Counted from the stretch's first letter, positions 21,875 through 37,147 are shown. The stretch: DNA of 64,000 nt from Pascua guehoae (GCA_001600415.1 BCJX01000007.1:1374144-1438143), one strand, 5' to 3'. Translations and numbers: made by a program. The notes: a model not told the origin generated them from the sequence alone.

Positions 21875-24456
21875 CTACACAATGTCGTCGCCGCGGAACG
21901 TGTTGCCTGCAAACTGGAATGGGTTAGCTGCATTCTACTGACCGGCACCACTCTCGCCGACAAACTCACGGCCTCTTTCGCTTCGTCACAGTGCCCACCG
22001 CCGCTCTCGCTATCGACCTGGTGGCAAATGAAGAGCGCGTCGGCGCTGTCGGTCAGTATGCGCCAGAGTATTCCCACTTACGCATCGTCCAGCACGCCAA
22101 CACCCGCTCGCAAGGTCAAAAAGGGCACTACACCACACAGCAGCGCAGCGACAGGGGCGTAACCTGGGTTTCCCAGGCTATGCGCCATGTAGAGGTATCC
22201 AGCAGTCGCCGTGAGCATGCCTGTTGCCGCGCAACTAAGTCGGAGGAGCAGCTTGATAAGGGTGTCTGGAGGTGTTAGCCCGGTCGCGTGGCTGTGCCAT
22301 AACTTACAGTCCAGCAGCTTGCCGCTGTTGCGCCTACTTGCTAAGCCCACAGCACGACGTGCGCTGGGCCAAAACGGTTCCCCAGTGATGCCGACGTAGA
22401 CGAGTGCGTAGCCGTTGAGCTGATCCAGGATACTGGCCACCATGGCGAAGAAGGGTGTGAGATAGGAGAGGAACGAGAACGCGTTGGGCAGGATCCTGGA
22501 CCGCGGAGATGTGATGCGCTTCAGTTCGTTTGCGAGGCGCCCAACAATTTGCACAGTCGCAACAATGAGGGACCCAAGGCAGATACTGCCAAGTGAGGTA
22601 CCGGTGGCGCGGTGCACGGCGGCCGTCGTCACCTCGAGTGGATCCAAGTCGCTTTCGCTGGCCGGTCAGCCCTAGCAAACTCCTTACCAGTTACTTACCG
22701 ATGGAAGTACCACTCTCCAACAACAGCAGCGACGGCGACACGTCCCACACCACGGAACACACCCCACGTCCACACCCACACCACGGTTACGAGGAGAATA
22801 AGCCAACCCGCGTATGGGCGAATGTGGAAGACCCAGGTGTTGTCCCGACTACTGTAAGCTGGATGCCGACGAGCTGGAACTTACGGGTGGCGCCAGTAAC
22901 CAATTAATCCAAGACGGATGATCATCGTCATGAATGGAATTGAGGTTATCGCAAAGATGGCGAGCAGGAAGGGTACGAGCAACAGCAGTGGTGGATGCCT
23001 GAGGAGAAGCTGCGTCGACAACTAGTCGTCAGCGTTGAATGCCAATGAAATGGCGACATACCTCTACGACCGACACGGTCCGCTCCAGTTTTTGGCGGCG
23101 GATCCACACAAGACGCGCAAAGCATGCTGCCAATACCCATGCGACCAGAGCGCCTAGTCGCAAGCCAGTTGTTGCCCACCAACGATCGTCCTGACTGACG
23201 TCGCCAACCTTTTCAAAGCTCGCACCGAGGGCCCACCACCCGCAGACAAACAGTGAGAACGGAATGGCAACGGCCGTCGACAGAAGGACAGGGCGCACAG
23301 TCTTGCTAAGCAAGAAGAGGAAGATGGGGGGCATGACGAATGTCGGCACGAGCAGAGCGATGAGAATGGGCAGGAGAGGGATAACCGATGGTGGGGACCG
23401 GTTGGGCTGTCCAGGTGGTGGCTGCAAAATGTCAGAGAGCTACCTGGTGGTTGCACCTAGCGGTTGCAACTGGCTCAGTACTCACGTCTGATGATCCCCA
23501 GACAAACAGCAGGCCAAACAACACACCGATTACACTCGCCCCCCAGAGCGCGAGGAAGCCAGAATCTGTATGTCAGTCAATGTTACGTCCCGGATGCCTT
23601 GCGCACGACAAACCTTTATACTTTCGCAACCCCTCACGCTCCCAGTGTCCAAAGCGTCCGTGGTACACTTGCAGACGAACCGGGACGCGCGTTGTCATCT
23701 CTGTGATCTCGTCGGGGCCAAGCAGTGGCTCCTCCAGTGTGGATTCCGACACGAGTGGGGGTGCAGGTGGTGGTTGCTGGGACCTACGACGGGACTGGCC
23801 CATTACCCCCATGCGTTCGTCGTCCGTGTCGTCTTCAGTCTCCTTTTCGCTCTCGGAAGCCTCGCTGGATGACGACGATGGGAAGACGCTCTGATAAGCA
23901 AGCCAGCCCTTTCTGCTTCTGGAGCTCCGCGGCTCCACTTCCGTTGGGGCGCTGATAAGGGATCGCCGGACTTGTGCCACCTTGTCCAACTCCATCTCCG
24001 GTTCGCTGTCCGAAGATGGGCTGTAGGGATTGGGAACATGTGGGCGACTAGTACGAGGTTTGGACACTGGCTCTGCCGGGCCATTAAACAGGAGGCCAGT
24101 GGCTATGCCACTGGCACTGCCGCCCGCGCTCTCGTTCAGATCGTCAATGGATGGGATGCCGTCTAAGCCTGGTCCCGGAAACGGTGGAGTGGGCGGGGGG
24201 GATGGTGATTGCGACGAGCCAGATAGGCGAGGTTGGGAAGGTGATCCTGTGGGGGAGGGGAGGAACGGGTCGTGTGAAGGTGATCCAGGTGATGCAGGTC
24301 GGAATACCTTGAGCATGTTAGCCTTGGACATGTCGACAGGCGCGTGACAGTGTAGCAGCTCACCTGACTGCTGGACGAGTGTTGGCCACCACCGGTGCGG
24401 CTGCTTGCAAGAAACTTGCTTGCATAGGCCGAGAACGCCGAGGGACCTTGCGACAT
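21875..24456 (-). CDS. PNS1: choline-transporter-like protein (CTL/Pns1 family)
   Basis: Polytopic plasma-membrane protein of the CTL/DUF580 family. Exons 24456-24364, 24307-23614, 23565-23486, 23421-23062, 23021-22885, 22851-22699, 22657-22308, 22265-22082, 22045-21970 and 21913-21875 are all in phase (721 residues). The first 260 residues are cytosolic, Ser/Pro-rich and acidic (ESEKETEDDTDDE). About ten membrane segments follow. The family motif NGYALVYVGITGEPFWPSARR is at about residues 535-555 and ADALFICHQVD is near the C-terminus, both diagnostic. The last exon is only 39 nt. Whether it moves choline is not known for fungal members: the family name comes from animal homologues. Confidence 0.9.
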
Positions 24457-26250
24457 GGCGTCCTAGAGTGTTGTGTGCCAAGTTTGTTCAACTCGACACG
24501 AGGTGGCCAACAACAACGATCTGTCGTCGACTCTCGGTGAGGGGAGAATGGTCGAGCGGCAAACTGTCAGGCCGTCTGTCGAAACGGTCTGGCTAGAGCA
24601 AGGTTGGTGATGTGGGCGAGGGCACGGGGCAGTGGTGTGAGTCGGCTGGCGTTTGGTGGAAAAGCAAGGACAGGATCGAAGTATGATGGACAAGTGTGCA
24701 CAGTGTGAGGTAATGTCAAATGGAGGCAGGTTGAATCATGTATCTGGTTTGGTGGTGCTAAGTGGTTTGTGGTGACTCGAAGGAGCCGACGCAGACGTAC
24801 AGCGTACATGCAGGCAGGGGTACAGAGGCGTCATTATGGTCACACGGTCTCCCTCCGCGCCCAGTGTACGTACCAGTGTGGGCCCAGTGCGCCCGTGCCC
24901 AGCATGGCCAGGGCGCGCCAGGCGGTGGGTGGCCATGGTGCCCCTTAATGACTTGGGTGGCGCGAGCCCCATCCAGCCTTACTGTACTCTAAGCTGTCTT
25001 TGGGTGGCGCAACCATAACACAACACACACCCACCCGGAAGTAAACAGGGCTGCGCCATTGAAACGTTACGTAACTGTTATTCAGAGACCATGCGGCCGC
25101 TTGCGCGGCGATCATGTTGTCATGAGGCTGGGAAACGTAGGTCGCGGAATCAAATTGGCCACGTCCATGGCACGTGGTGCCCAGCCTGAGCAGCTGTGCG
25201 GATCTGCGGCCGAAGCGGCCTGGCGCTGGCAACCAACAGCCGAGTATGGTATGCCCAACAATCCAGCGACCAGCGGCCAGCGTGTCTCAGACGGCCCGCC
25301 ATGCCCAACTATACATAACGTGCAGCGCACATGTAGCCAGCCAGCCTGCCGAAAGAGCACAAGTTCTAAATGCATAGGTGCATGAGTACAGCAGTATGTG
25401 CAGCAGTTTGCAGCGCAGGTTGCACCTTTGGTAGCCAACCGGCTGGGCATTGCCGCGGACGCACGCACTGCACTGCACTAGTCTTTCAGCAGGCTGCATA
25501 TCAGTAGTATGGCAGCATGTCAGTGCGCTCGATCAGTGCCATCTGCGCTCTGGCCGACTGACGCTGGCCGACTGGCGCTGACAACGAGGCGCTGACGAGC
25601 AACCCTCCACACGCCCTTCATCTTCATGATGCCATTTCAATCATGCCATCTCAAAAAATCAATAACGACGAATCCAAATCCCCGCCCCCCCCTACTCACG
25701 CACGCCAACATTGAGGGCCGGGCTTCTAGATGCATGGATTGTCGTTCTGAGATTTACCCCAGATACGGACGGCACTCCGGCTAGTTTCCTAAAGCATTCT
25801 CCCCCCTCTGATGTCGACCCGGCTTGCCGGGCCGCTGACCGAACGTCTGGGGTGGTGGGGTGGAGCGGACTTTCGAGTTCCGCTCAGGGATTAGTGTGGG
25901 CCGGCGGCAATCCAGGCATGGCAATGGTATGATTCATCGCGCCGCCGCGGCAAAGGGAGGGAGTACACGCATGTACGCAGGCACGGCCGTGTGTCCTGGT
26001 CCTGGCCACTGACGTTTGATGGGTGCACCGGGTGGATGCGACTTCCCACAGGCGGCTGGCACCCACCCACACCTCCCATCCCCAAACCCAGCCAGCCATT
26101 CATTCGCTCACAGCCATCAACCCCCCAGTTCTACATCTCCAGACGCCAACGTCTCCTTCGCTCCATCTCTCTCTCGTTCTCGTTCTCTTTCCCTCATTCA
26201 CACCATCCCTCGCTCGCTCCACATCCCCCTCACTCTAAAACCTGTTCAAC
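24457..26250. other. intergenic between PNS1 and PGI1 (divergent promoters)
   Basis: No supported gene in 1.8 kb. The final 250 nt before 26251 are strongly C/T-rich, as expected for the leader of a highly expressed glycolytic gene. No tRNA or tandem repeat was recognised. Confidence 0.5.
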
Positions 26251-28303
<2,053 letters not shown>

Positions 28304-28834
28304 GCGGGGAGCGACGGGATAGGTGCGAAGTTGGTCGGGTCAAAAGTAGTCTGCGTACAGATTGTAGGGTAGCTTATGGCGCAAATGTATTTGAGTTTCA
28401 GAGTCTGGCCGTGGCGTGGCTGCAGTAAGCCCCCGATGCATGTGGGCACGGCGATGACCGTGTCCTGTACATTTGAACATGTACGAGTAGATGGATACAC
28501 GGTAGGTGGTGTTGTGTGGTCCACTGTACAGTACAGGAGAGCCGCGTTTTACCGTGCTGGGGATGGATGATCATGTGCGGAAGTGTACTCCGTCAATGAT
28601 CAGGAACACCCAACCAAAACGGCCCGTTGCAGCGCCCGGCCACCGAGGCACCGACTCGGGCGGTGGCGGCCACAGCCGGCGAATCACACCATTTGCACAA
28701 AAGGTCGGTCGGAGATCTGACGCGCGCTGATATCAGCTACAGACCCACCACAAATATATTTCAAAGCCAAAAGTGCCGGGCACCCACGTACCCACAACAA
28801 ACTTGTCCTCTGCACCCCTTCTCACAAGCGACAA
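28304..28834. other. intergenic between PGI1 and D2HGDH
   Basis: No gene seen. An aatatatt element at 28753-28760, about 75 nt before the next ATG, may be a TATA box. Confidence 0.4.
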
Positions 28835-30763
28835 ATGCTGGCAGCCCGCTCCCTCCTCCGCACACTCCCACGGCATGCTGCGCGCCGTGCGGCCGTTGTG
28901 GCCCCACGCGCCGCGGCGCCTCGCCTCGCACCAGTCTGCCCCCCCGTGGTGTCTTCGGTTCGCCACGGCTCGACCATCCCAGATCGGAACCCAGCCTACA
29001 CCAAGCTGACGGCCGACCATGTCAAGGCGCTGCGTGCACTGCTCAGCTCTGAAAACTCGCTCCTGTCCACCATTGACGGCTCTGCCACGACCGACGACCT
29101 GGTGACGTACAACGACGACTGGATGAACAAGTACCACGGCCACAGCCAGGTCGTCGTCAAGCCCAGGACCACCGACGAGGTCTCGCGCGTGCTCAAGTAC
29201 TGCAACGACAACGTGATTGCCGTCGTGCCCCAGGGTGGAAACACGGGTCTGGTCGGTGAGTCACCGGCACCAACCTGTGCTCCCTCTCAGCTGTACATTG
29301 TTTTTTTACTGACGGGCCGTTCCGCAGGCGGCGGTGTTCCCATCCACGACGAACTGGTCCTTTCGCTCGCCAACCTGAACCAGATCCGCTCGTTTGACCC
29401 CGTCTCGGGCACCCTTGTTGCCGACGCGGGTGTCATTCTCGAGGCGGCAGACAACTTTCTTGCCGACAAGGGCTTCATCTTCCCCCTCGACCTCGGCGCC
29501 AAGGGCTCGTGTCACATTGGCGGCAACGTCGCGACCAACGCCGGCGGCCTGCGCCTGCTGCGCTATGGTTCGCTCCACGGCACGGTTCTGGGCCTCGAAG
29601 TCGTCCTCCCAGATGGCACAATCTGGAACGGCCTCAAGACGCTCCGCAAGGACAACACTGGTATGTTGATCGTGTCTCTCGACCAAGTCAAGTGTCAGAC
29701 AACTAATGGGTATCAGGTCTTGACCTCAAGCAGCTGTTTATCGGCTCAGAGGGTGCGCTTGGCATTATCACTGGTGTGTCGATCCTCTGCCCCCGCCGCC
29801 CCGCGGCCATGAACGTTGCCGTCTTTTCGGTGCCTTCGTACGAGGCTGTCCAGGAGGTCTTTTCAGAGGCCAAGACATACCTGGGCGAGATTCTCTCGGC
29901 GTTCGAGTTTTGGGACAAGCAGTCGTATGCCGTCGTCAAAAAGCATCTCGAGGAACAGGGCGGCGAGCGCAAGCTCTTTGAGCAAGAGGGCGACTTTTAC
30001 TGCCTTATCGAGACGGGTGGCAGCAACGCCGAGCACGATCAGGAGGTTAGTCTTGCCCCCACCCACCCCCCTTTTTGCCCGCCTACGCCCCTCCCCGCGC
30101 GAGTAGTCACAGCTGACTGGTGTGCAGAAACTCGGCAACCTCTTGGAGCACCTCATGACCGAGGAAAAAGTCCTCGACGGCGTCCTTGCCCAGGACCAGT
30201 CTCAGTTTGCGTCGCTGTGGTCGCTCCGCGAACTCTTGCCCGAGTCGTGTGGCAAGGCCGGGTCCGTGTACAAGTACGACCTCTCCATCCCCGTCTCCAA
30301 GATGTACAGCATTGTCGAGCAGATGCGCGAGCGTTTGAGGGAAACGGGCCACCTCCACGGCGATGGCGAAAAGGGAGATCCGATCCGCCACGTCGTCGGC
30401 TACGGGCACATGGGCGATGGTGAGTTGGCCCTGCCCAGATGGAAAACTGACGGCATAGGCAACCTGCACATCAACATTGTCGCTGAAAAGTACACGGACG
30501 AGATTGAGGCTGCCATTGAGCCCCGTGTCTATGAGCTTGTCTGTAAGTACAACCTACCCCTCACCACCACCAGCGCTCTCGTCAGGAAACTTACTTGTTC
30601 AGCCGCGCTGGATGGATCCATCTCGGCCGAGCACGGCCTGGGTGTCATGAAGGCCCCGCACGTTCACTACTCTCAAAACGAAGTCGGTATCGACATGATG
30701 CGCAGGATCAAGCACCAGTTTGACCCAAAGGCCATCTTGAATCCTTACAAGTACATTCTTTGA
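28835..30763 (+). CDS. D2HGDH: D-2-hydroxyglutarate dehydrogenase (FAD-linked, mitochondrial; Dld2/Dld3 type)
   Basis: Oxidises D-2-hydroxyglutarate (possibly D-lactate) with FAD. Exons 28835-29255, 29328-29660, 29717-30045, 30128-30419, 30459-30542 and 30603-30763 give 539 residues. The first 45 residues are rich in Arg and Ala with no acidic residues, a good mitochondrial targeting peptide. The PCMH-type FAD domain shows [16 protein letters not shown] and [19 protein letters not shown]; the C-terminal FAD-oxidase domain shows [16 protein letters not shown] and [10 protein letters not shown]. The latter two are diagnostic of the D-LDH/D2HGDH group. The match over the middle region favours D2HGDH over cytochrome-linked D-lactate dehydrogenase, but substrate choice is inferred. 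Confidence 0.93.
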
Positions 30764-31537
30764 GTAGACTATATGTATAGAGTTCCAGCCAGATGGTGGT
30801 GCCCCAGGCAAGACCCTCTTCCGCCCCTGGCTAGCCGGCGGAGGGAGTGAGGACGTGCGCGCTTTACGTCGCTGCTCTCAAGCATCGTTCGTGCTATGCT
30901 CAACCCCGTCGACCCTTTGTCACTGCCTGGAGTCGTCGACCCTTTGCCACGGCCTGAAGTCTTGCGCAGCTCATGTCCCCACCACTGGACCATGACTGCT
31001 GTGTCTCTGCTCACTGTCAATGACGCCCTTACCCACGCCTCCTAGATTGCCAGCCTCCAATGGCAATCCCCTCCCCCGGAATTCACCACAGCGTAACGTG
31101 CACCACAACAGGCCAGACCACGCACCACAACGGGCTAACCACGATCACGCACGTGGGCACCACCCGGGCATCTACCCAAAATATTGTTGTGGCAGGCGAG
31201 GTCGGAACGCACCATCCACGTCCACTACCATATGTCCTATTGCTGTGCCCTCACTCATACCTACTATCCAGGTGACACAGTGGCCGAGCCAGACGAGGCT
31301 GAAATTACTCTGGGACTCTGCTGGCGGCCCATCAGCCTACATTGGGCGCTGCTCGTTTGCAGGTAGGCACTGGGTATTTGAGGATCGGAAGGTTTGCAGG
31401 AGCCGATCGACCCACCCAACCCTTGCTCACAAAGAGACAGATGGAGACAGATGCAGATGTATGTATGTATATGTATGCAGTTTATGACAGCAGCTCGGCA
31501 CTCGCACCCACACCAGCTAAGGTCTGGGGTCTTGTTT
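30764..31537. other. intergenic between convergent genes
   Basis: No gene seen in 0.77 kb between the 3' ends of D2HGDH and the glycosyltransferase. Short TGTA/TATG repeats occur near 31455-31475. Confidence 0.5.
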
Positions 31538-33531
31538 TTACAACTCGAAAAGCCCCAGCTTTCCCCAATTGTCCGTCCCCGACGTTTGGGTTTCGTTGCC
31601 AGCCTTGCGCTGCTCGAGAATATAGGCTGCCTGCGTACGCCAATCGCGCTCGACGAAATCGCGCATACGCTTGTCCAGGGCGTCCTCTTTCATCCAGGCA
31701 GGGACATGGCTTTGTGCGTTAGTACGCACAACCAACAGGAGTTGAGCTACTCACGACTCGATCGGAGTCTCCATTGCCTTTGCAATGGCATCGACAAATG
31801 CGCGGTAGTCGAACGCGTCGACATTGTAGTTGTACCTTGTAGATGAGTAACGAATCGCCAGAACAGGGTACTCACGGCTCGGGAACCAGCTTGTGGAACG
31901 TGGGGTGCTGGGAGAGCCTGTCTTTACCTCCGAACTGCACATCAGCCACCATCCAACGGAAATGGCGATACACTCACCGGATTCAAAAATGGAACGCCCT
32001 TTTAGGTGTCAGTAGACTGCTTTACCCAAGGGCGAACATGCAACTCACTCTTGCCAGAGCACGGTACGGACTGGGGCTCGTCCCTGGGCGGCCAATCCCA
32101 AGCAAGAGACGCGACTTTGACAGCTCGTCGTCAAACTGGCTAGCATTGAGTTTTCCCAAATTGACAATGCCCTTTGGGATTTTAAACTCGCCCTGCTGTT
32201 CAATCTGCTCGGCGTTGCGGTTGTCAATGAGGCCGCCGACGATTTCAAAGTCGGGCCACCGCTGGCGCAGCTCGTCGGTCGCGCGCTGGTAATAGTCGTC
32301 GTCCCATACCTTGTACCCCCTCCACTCGTAGAAGTACGAGACGTATTTGGACAGCAGCCAGACGCGGTGAGGACGTTCCGCAAATGGAATCGCCGTGTGC
32401 TCGCTGCTGGCCTCGAGGGCGTAGCCGAGGAATGTGTTGTCCACTAGTGTGTCAGAGAGCGGGCGCAGTTCGGCATCAACAACACGTACCAAACTTGTCC
32501 GCTTCGGGTTTGAGCGTCGGCTCGGCACACACGACCCAGTTGTTGCCGACGATTGTGTGGAACGCGTTTGGAAAGTAGTAGAAGAAGAAGAACTGGCACA
32601 TTCAGCCACATTGCCCCGTGTCATGTTTCTAAACCCACCTTCCAGGCTGGGATACCGTCTGGCCGTTCTTTGCTTTTCAGGTACTGCGTGTACCACTCGT
32701 CGTTGGATCCCTTGGGATCACCAATGATGGCTTTCACAAGATGCGGGATTTGACGGTAGATGTGGTAGGTGTAGGCTGCGACTGTTAGATAACCGTGGCA
32801 GTCAATGCTCATCGTGGCGTCGATGCTCAGCTCTATTGGCAGTCGGCGAGAAGCCGCAGCAAGACCAAGCCAATGTTCAGCTTGGCCGTGGCTTGGGCTG
32901 CGAGCGGCAAGGCCTTTGCCAAAAGCGCACCTGAAGATGCATGCACTCACCCCAGTCGTTGCGTGTGAGCAAAACAGTGTAGCCCTGGCGCTCAAGGGAC
33001 TCCATCATGCCTCGACACCTGTAGATCAGCGTGTGGTTGTTTTCACAGGCCACGTCACGGCGCGACTCACCAAACTCCCTCGCCACCGTTGTAGTTTGCA
33101 AAGACGGCCAAGTGGCAGTGGAACGCCGCGAATATCACCACCTGCCCGCGTCAACACAGACCCCCCCTTTGAGCGTCACTCACCTTGTGTGCGTTGGGGT
33201 GGCACTCGTTTCTCGCCTCACACGCCGTGAGCCTGCGGAGCGCCGACTCGGTGAACCACTTGTAGCCGCCATAGGTTGTGCCGAACCGATAGTCCCAGCT
33301 GAACTTTTCAGCTTCGTGGAGTGGCGCGTGGACGCCGGCGAGCTGCTCAAACGCGCGCTGCTTGTCTTCATCGTGCTGGGGCCGGACGAGGGCCGGGGAC
33401 GCGGCGTCGAGACTGTGGCTGGCGCGCGGCCACAGGATAAACTGCAGGCTGCAGATGACGACCACCATCGCCACTAGGCGGATGCGGATCAGAGTCATTG
33501 CCGTGGGTAGGGGTCGGGTCTTGGTCAACAT
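31538..33531 (-). CDS. GT18-like (MGAT5-type) Golgi glycosyltransferase
   Basis: Exons 33531-33184, 33141-33071, 33018-32951, 32832-32639, 32592-32490, 32443-32049, 31998-31978 (21 nt), 31934-31876, 31835-31755 and 31709-31538 are phase-consistent (503 residues). A single membrane anchor (residues about 19-33, LVAMVVVICSLQFIL) after a basic N-terminus makes it a type II protein, as for Golgi glycosyltransferases. The C-terminal half carries LLGIGRPGTSPSPYRALARG followed by GVPFLNP, resembling the donor-binding block of family GT18 N-acetylglucosaminyltransferase V. The family call rests on memory of that motif and is moderate; the acceptor is unknown. The start could instead be the Met at 33498, giving a shorter cytosolic tail. 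Confidence 0.6.
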
Positions 33532-35003
33532 GGGGTAGATGGATATGTGGAGAACAAGCAATGGGCGAACGAAACATGCAGTTTGACATTGCTCTGAATG
33601 CTACCATGGGCTTCTGTTCTTCGTGTCCCCAGGCCACACGAAACGCCCGCCCCAACAGGTTGCTGCGGCGTGTTCAAGGTAACCGGGGCGAGAGTGCCCG
33701 CGCTCTCTACAGTCCCCCGCTGCCTGGAAACGCGACCGGCGTGTGTGAGCGCCACAGACATGCTGTCGGTGTGCTTTGCGGCCTGCTGCACTGGGCAACC
33801 ACAATTCGGAAGCCAAGTCGTACCGCACAGTGTACACGCCCGCGCCCTGTGGTTGTGGCGCCTCGGCGAGAGCTGCAGGCAGGGCAACGCAGTCAGCCAA
33901 GGCGTGTCACCCACGCACACAGTGCACAGTGGTTGACACGTTGCCATGTCGCTCGTTAACGACGTGCACCGCCAACACAGGTTTTCTCGGTTCCGATTTT
34001 TTTTTAAAAAGGAAGAATTCTGCGCGTTGTGTAGAGGGGGAGAGTGCCACGCAAGGAGGCGTTTCATTATCTGCGTGCAAAGGCAACGCCAACAATCTGC
34101 AGTAAGGGGGGGCTTTGTCAGACTTTGATGATTCTGGTGGCAACCCCTAGTAGGCAACACACACACCCAGATTACAAAGCTATGCAAAAGGACCCCGGAC
34201 CGTCGACCCAGCAACACGTGTTATGCGCCACCAAAAGCGCAAAAGGTGCCCGCAATCATGCACGACATGGGCGACAATGCGCGACGTGCGCGACGTGCGC
34301 GACGGACACCACGTTCGGCACGATAACAATGCGCACGCCCGCACGCAACAAACGCGGCGCCTCGCACCGCCTACAGGGTGCAGGAAGTATCCAACACACT
34401 GCAGGAATGCGACACCCATTTGGGCAGCAAAAGGGTACGTGCCCTCGCACCCTCGTTGAGCTTGTCCCACGTTTTAAACTCGTGTGCGCCTGGTGGGGTT
34501 CGGGGCCATCATGACAAGCAAAACTCTGATCCTGCTGCCTGCACCACTTTGACAACTCGGGAGTGATGGCCACAGTTAACCCCGTTCATGATAGCTAGGA
34601 CGGGGGCAGGTGTGCCATGTGCGGCACTTGCTTCCCGAGACCGAGACCGAGCTGCGCTCGTCGCTGCGCGCTGCGCACTGCGGCCCATGCAGATCACACC
34701 GAGGCTGACCGACCCAGCAAGGCAGATGAACCGGATATACCAGATATCCGGGATACTACACAACGCGAACTGCACGTGCCCCGGTCCCTTTATTTGATCC
34801 CGTGTGACGCACACCGCATCCAAGCCACGAGGCAATGCATTGACAACACGCCGCTGTGCGCGCGCTCAACACAATGAGCCTGGCTCACCCGCCTCTCACC
34901 TCTCACTCTCTCCCATCCAGCCTGGTCCATTGACTATCCCACACCCCCACCCACGCTCCCCCCCTCTCCTCGCACACGTAACCCGTCCATAATCGCCACC
35001 ACC
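33532..35003. other. intergenic between divergent GT18-like and PIN1 genes
   Basis: No supported gene. It includes a run of T/A at 33998-34010, a short GCGCGACGT tandem at about 34279-34302, and a C/T-rich leader from 34880 to 35000. Confidence 0.5.
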
Positions 35004-35684
35004 ATGTCGTCCGGCTGGGAGGTCCGCTTCTCCAACTCGCGTCGGATCCCCTACTTTTACAACGCCTCCACGGGCCAGTCGACGTGGGAGCCCCCCGCGG
35101 GCGTGTCCGAGGACCAGATCCGCGCCATGCCCGGGGCGGCAAAGTACCTGCAGGCGTCCGAGGCGCGGCAGCCCGAGGGCCAGGTGCGCGCCAGCCACAT
35201 TCTCGCAAAGCACACGGGCAGCCGCCGGCCCTCGAGCTGGAAGCAGGTGTGTCCCAGCACCAGGTGGTGTTTCGAGAGCTGACGTTCAAGGACCGGATTA
35301 CACGCACGCTTCCCGAGGCGCGGGCGCAGATCCAGGCGCACGTTGACCGGCTCAAGTCGCTCAACCCGGACCAGATGGCGGCCGAGTTTGCCACGATTGC
35401 CAGCACCGAGAGCGACTGCTCGAGCGCGCGCAAGGGCGGCGACCTCGGGTGGTTTGGCCCAGGCATGATGCAGAAGAGCTTTGAGGTGGGTCTCTCTTGT
35501 TGTTTTATTCCACTCCACCCGCGCTGACTCTGTGCTTCTCCTTATTCGTGCCATGCCCGTGTCCTCGCATTCTGCCATTGTGACTTTACCATTGCAGGAC
35601 GCTACGTACGCGCTGCAACCCGGAGAGCTCAGCCCGCTCATCGAGTCGGACTCTGGTGTCCATGTTATCCTGCGCACCGCCTAG
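35004..35684 (+). CDS. ESS1: Pin1/Ess1 phospho-Ser/Thr-Pro prolyl isomerase
   Basis: Nuclear peptidyl-prolyl isomerase acting on pSer/pThr-Pro, for example in the RNA polymerase II tail. Exons 35004-35246, 35291-35485 and 35598-35684 give 174 residues. A WW domain occupies residues 1-35 (GWEVRFSNSRRIPYFYN...STWEPP). The parvulin domain follows, with ASHILAKH, the phosphate-binding SRRPSSW, the catalytic Cys in SDCSSARKGGDLG, FGPGMMQKSFE and SGVHVILRTA at the end. The first intron (35247-35290) is chosen because it has a CTGAC branch site, keeps phase and yields the family join SSWKQ-DRITRT. Other acceptors a few bases upstream would add residues. Confidence 0.96.
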
Positions 35685-36236
35685 GAGACACGTGGGGGGT
35701 TGATGATGACAAGTCTGAAGTGAAAATGGTTATTGATGTTATGTTCCATTGATGCGTAGTTGTCGGAAAAGCTGATTGGCGTGGGCATGAATGATATGGC
35801 GATACGAGTGACACGGAGCGACATTTGTTGATGCGCTAGTGATACGAGGACACGGAACAAGGTGGGGTGAGGCGGCCCGCGGCTCAGGCTGGTGCAAGTG
35901 GGCGGCTGGGCTGGGGTGGGTCTTGTTGCGTCATTATTGGATGACGACTCTTGGCAGCGTGTGGGTGGATCGCCCGCGATCGCCCGCACCGCACCATACC
36001 GTTGTAAATAGAAACAAACAAGGCTTGAAATTCAAGTTTTGAATCAATTTTGCTGGGTCCTGATTTTCTTATACCGAAACGTCAATATCATTACCACCCT
36101 CCACCCCCTCACCGCCCGCCAGTGTCCCAGCCACCACCTGCAGTTCTCGAGTGTGCAGAAATCTTTCACAATTTCACCCGAGACTCTTGTTATCTTCATC
36201 CATCCTCCTGTGCATCCATTGCATCACTTTTCCACC
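35685..36236. other. intergenic between ESS1 and XPT1
   Basis: No gene seen. The sequence gatcgcccgc is doubled at 35970-35989, and A/T-rich sequence lies at 36003-36090. Confidence 0.5.
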
Positions 36237-37147
36237 ATGTCGTCCCCTCCTATGCTCCGCTTGAGTTACAACGACATCCACAAGGCCATCAAGGCCTCGG
36301 CCCCGCGCATCCTCGAGGAGTTTGGTGAGCGAAAACGCAATACTCCGAGCTCGTAGCTGGCTGGCTGGAGTAAGCCCCCTAACCCGTCGTATAGCTCCCG
36401 ACCTCTTCATTGCTATCGGTGGCGGCGGCTTTATCCCCGCTCGCATCCTGCGTTCGTTCTGCAAGACGACCGAGGAGGGCAAGAAGCGCAACATTCCTAT
36501 CCAGGCTGTTGGCTTGACTCTGTACGAGTCCTTGGGCGGAGTAAGTCGCATGCAGCCACTCCTCACGCGTTCTAACATTTCAGATTGAGGAGGTCGCCGG
36601 AACAGAGGTCGTCCGTGTTCAGTGGATCGACTTTAGCACGGTAAGTAAAACGAGCCCATCGGCGTACCTCAAGCTAATCGCCCCAGCTTGGCAAGAAGCT
36701 CTCGCACGGCGGTCTCTTGGGACGTCGCATTCTCGTCGTCGACGAGGTTGACGACACGCGCACGACCCTTGTGTGAGTACAGACCCTGGGCGACAACGTG
36801 GGTGACAAAGTGCTCATGCTGTTTAGGTACACGATTCGCGAGCTCCAGAAGGACATTGAGGCGCAGCTTCTTCACGTTGCCGACGAGGCCGAGCGCGCTC
36901 GTCTCCGGGAAGCGACCAAGCTTGCCATCTTTGTCGTCCACAACAAGTAAGTCCCGAGTCGTCGAGACGACGCCGACGGCAACTGACGCATGTGTCCAGG
37001 CTCAAGCCCAAGGCTGGCGAGGTGCCAGAGGGTGTCAAGTACTTTTCGGCCGTTGACACGCCCGACGTCTGGCTCGCATACCCCTGGGAGTGCGAGGGCG
37101 ACATTGACGAGCACGATGCTCTTCGCGTCAACAACCCCGCAATCTAG
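36237..37147 (+). CDS. XPT1: xanthine/hypoxanthine phosphoribosyltransferase (yeast Xpt1-like)
   Basis: Purine salvage: transfers phosphoribose from PRPP to xanthine or a related base. Exons 36237-36324, 36395-36540, 36584-36640, 36687-36772, 36827-36946 and 37000-37147 give 214 residues. The PRPP-binding loop ILVVDEVDDTRTTL is at about residues 109-122, with the hood/base region starting from FIAIGGGGFIPARIL. The C-terminal PDVWLAYPWE fits fungal Xpt1-type enzymes rather than Hpt1. Base specificity is inferred from resemblance only. Confidence 0.88.

Noticed and set aside
21640..22077. Minus-strand 145-codon frame ending past the PNS1 stop
   Set aside because: Part is a real PNS1 exon (ADALFICHQVD); the remainder is intron and 3' sequence once the splice at 21970/21913 is applied.
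35221..35290. 17-nt or 32-nt versions of the first ESS1 intron
   Set aside because: Too short for the spliceosome or lacking a branch site; the 44-nt intron has CTGAC and gives the conserved protein join.
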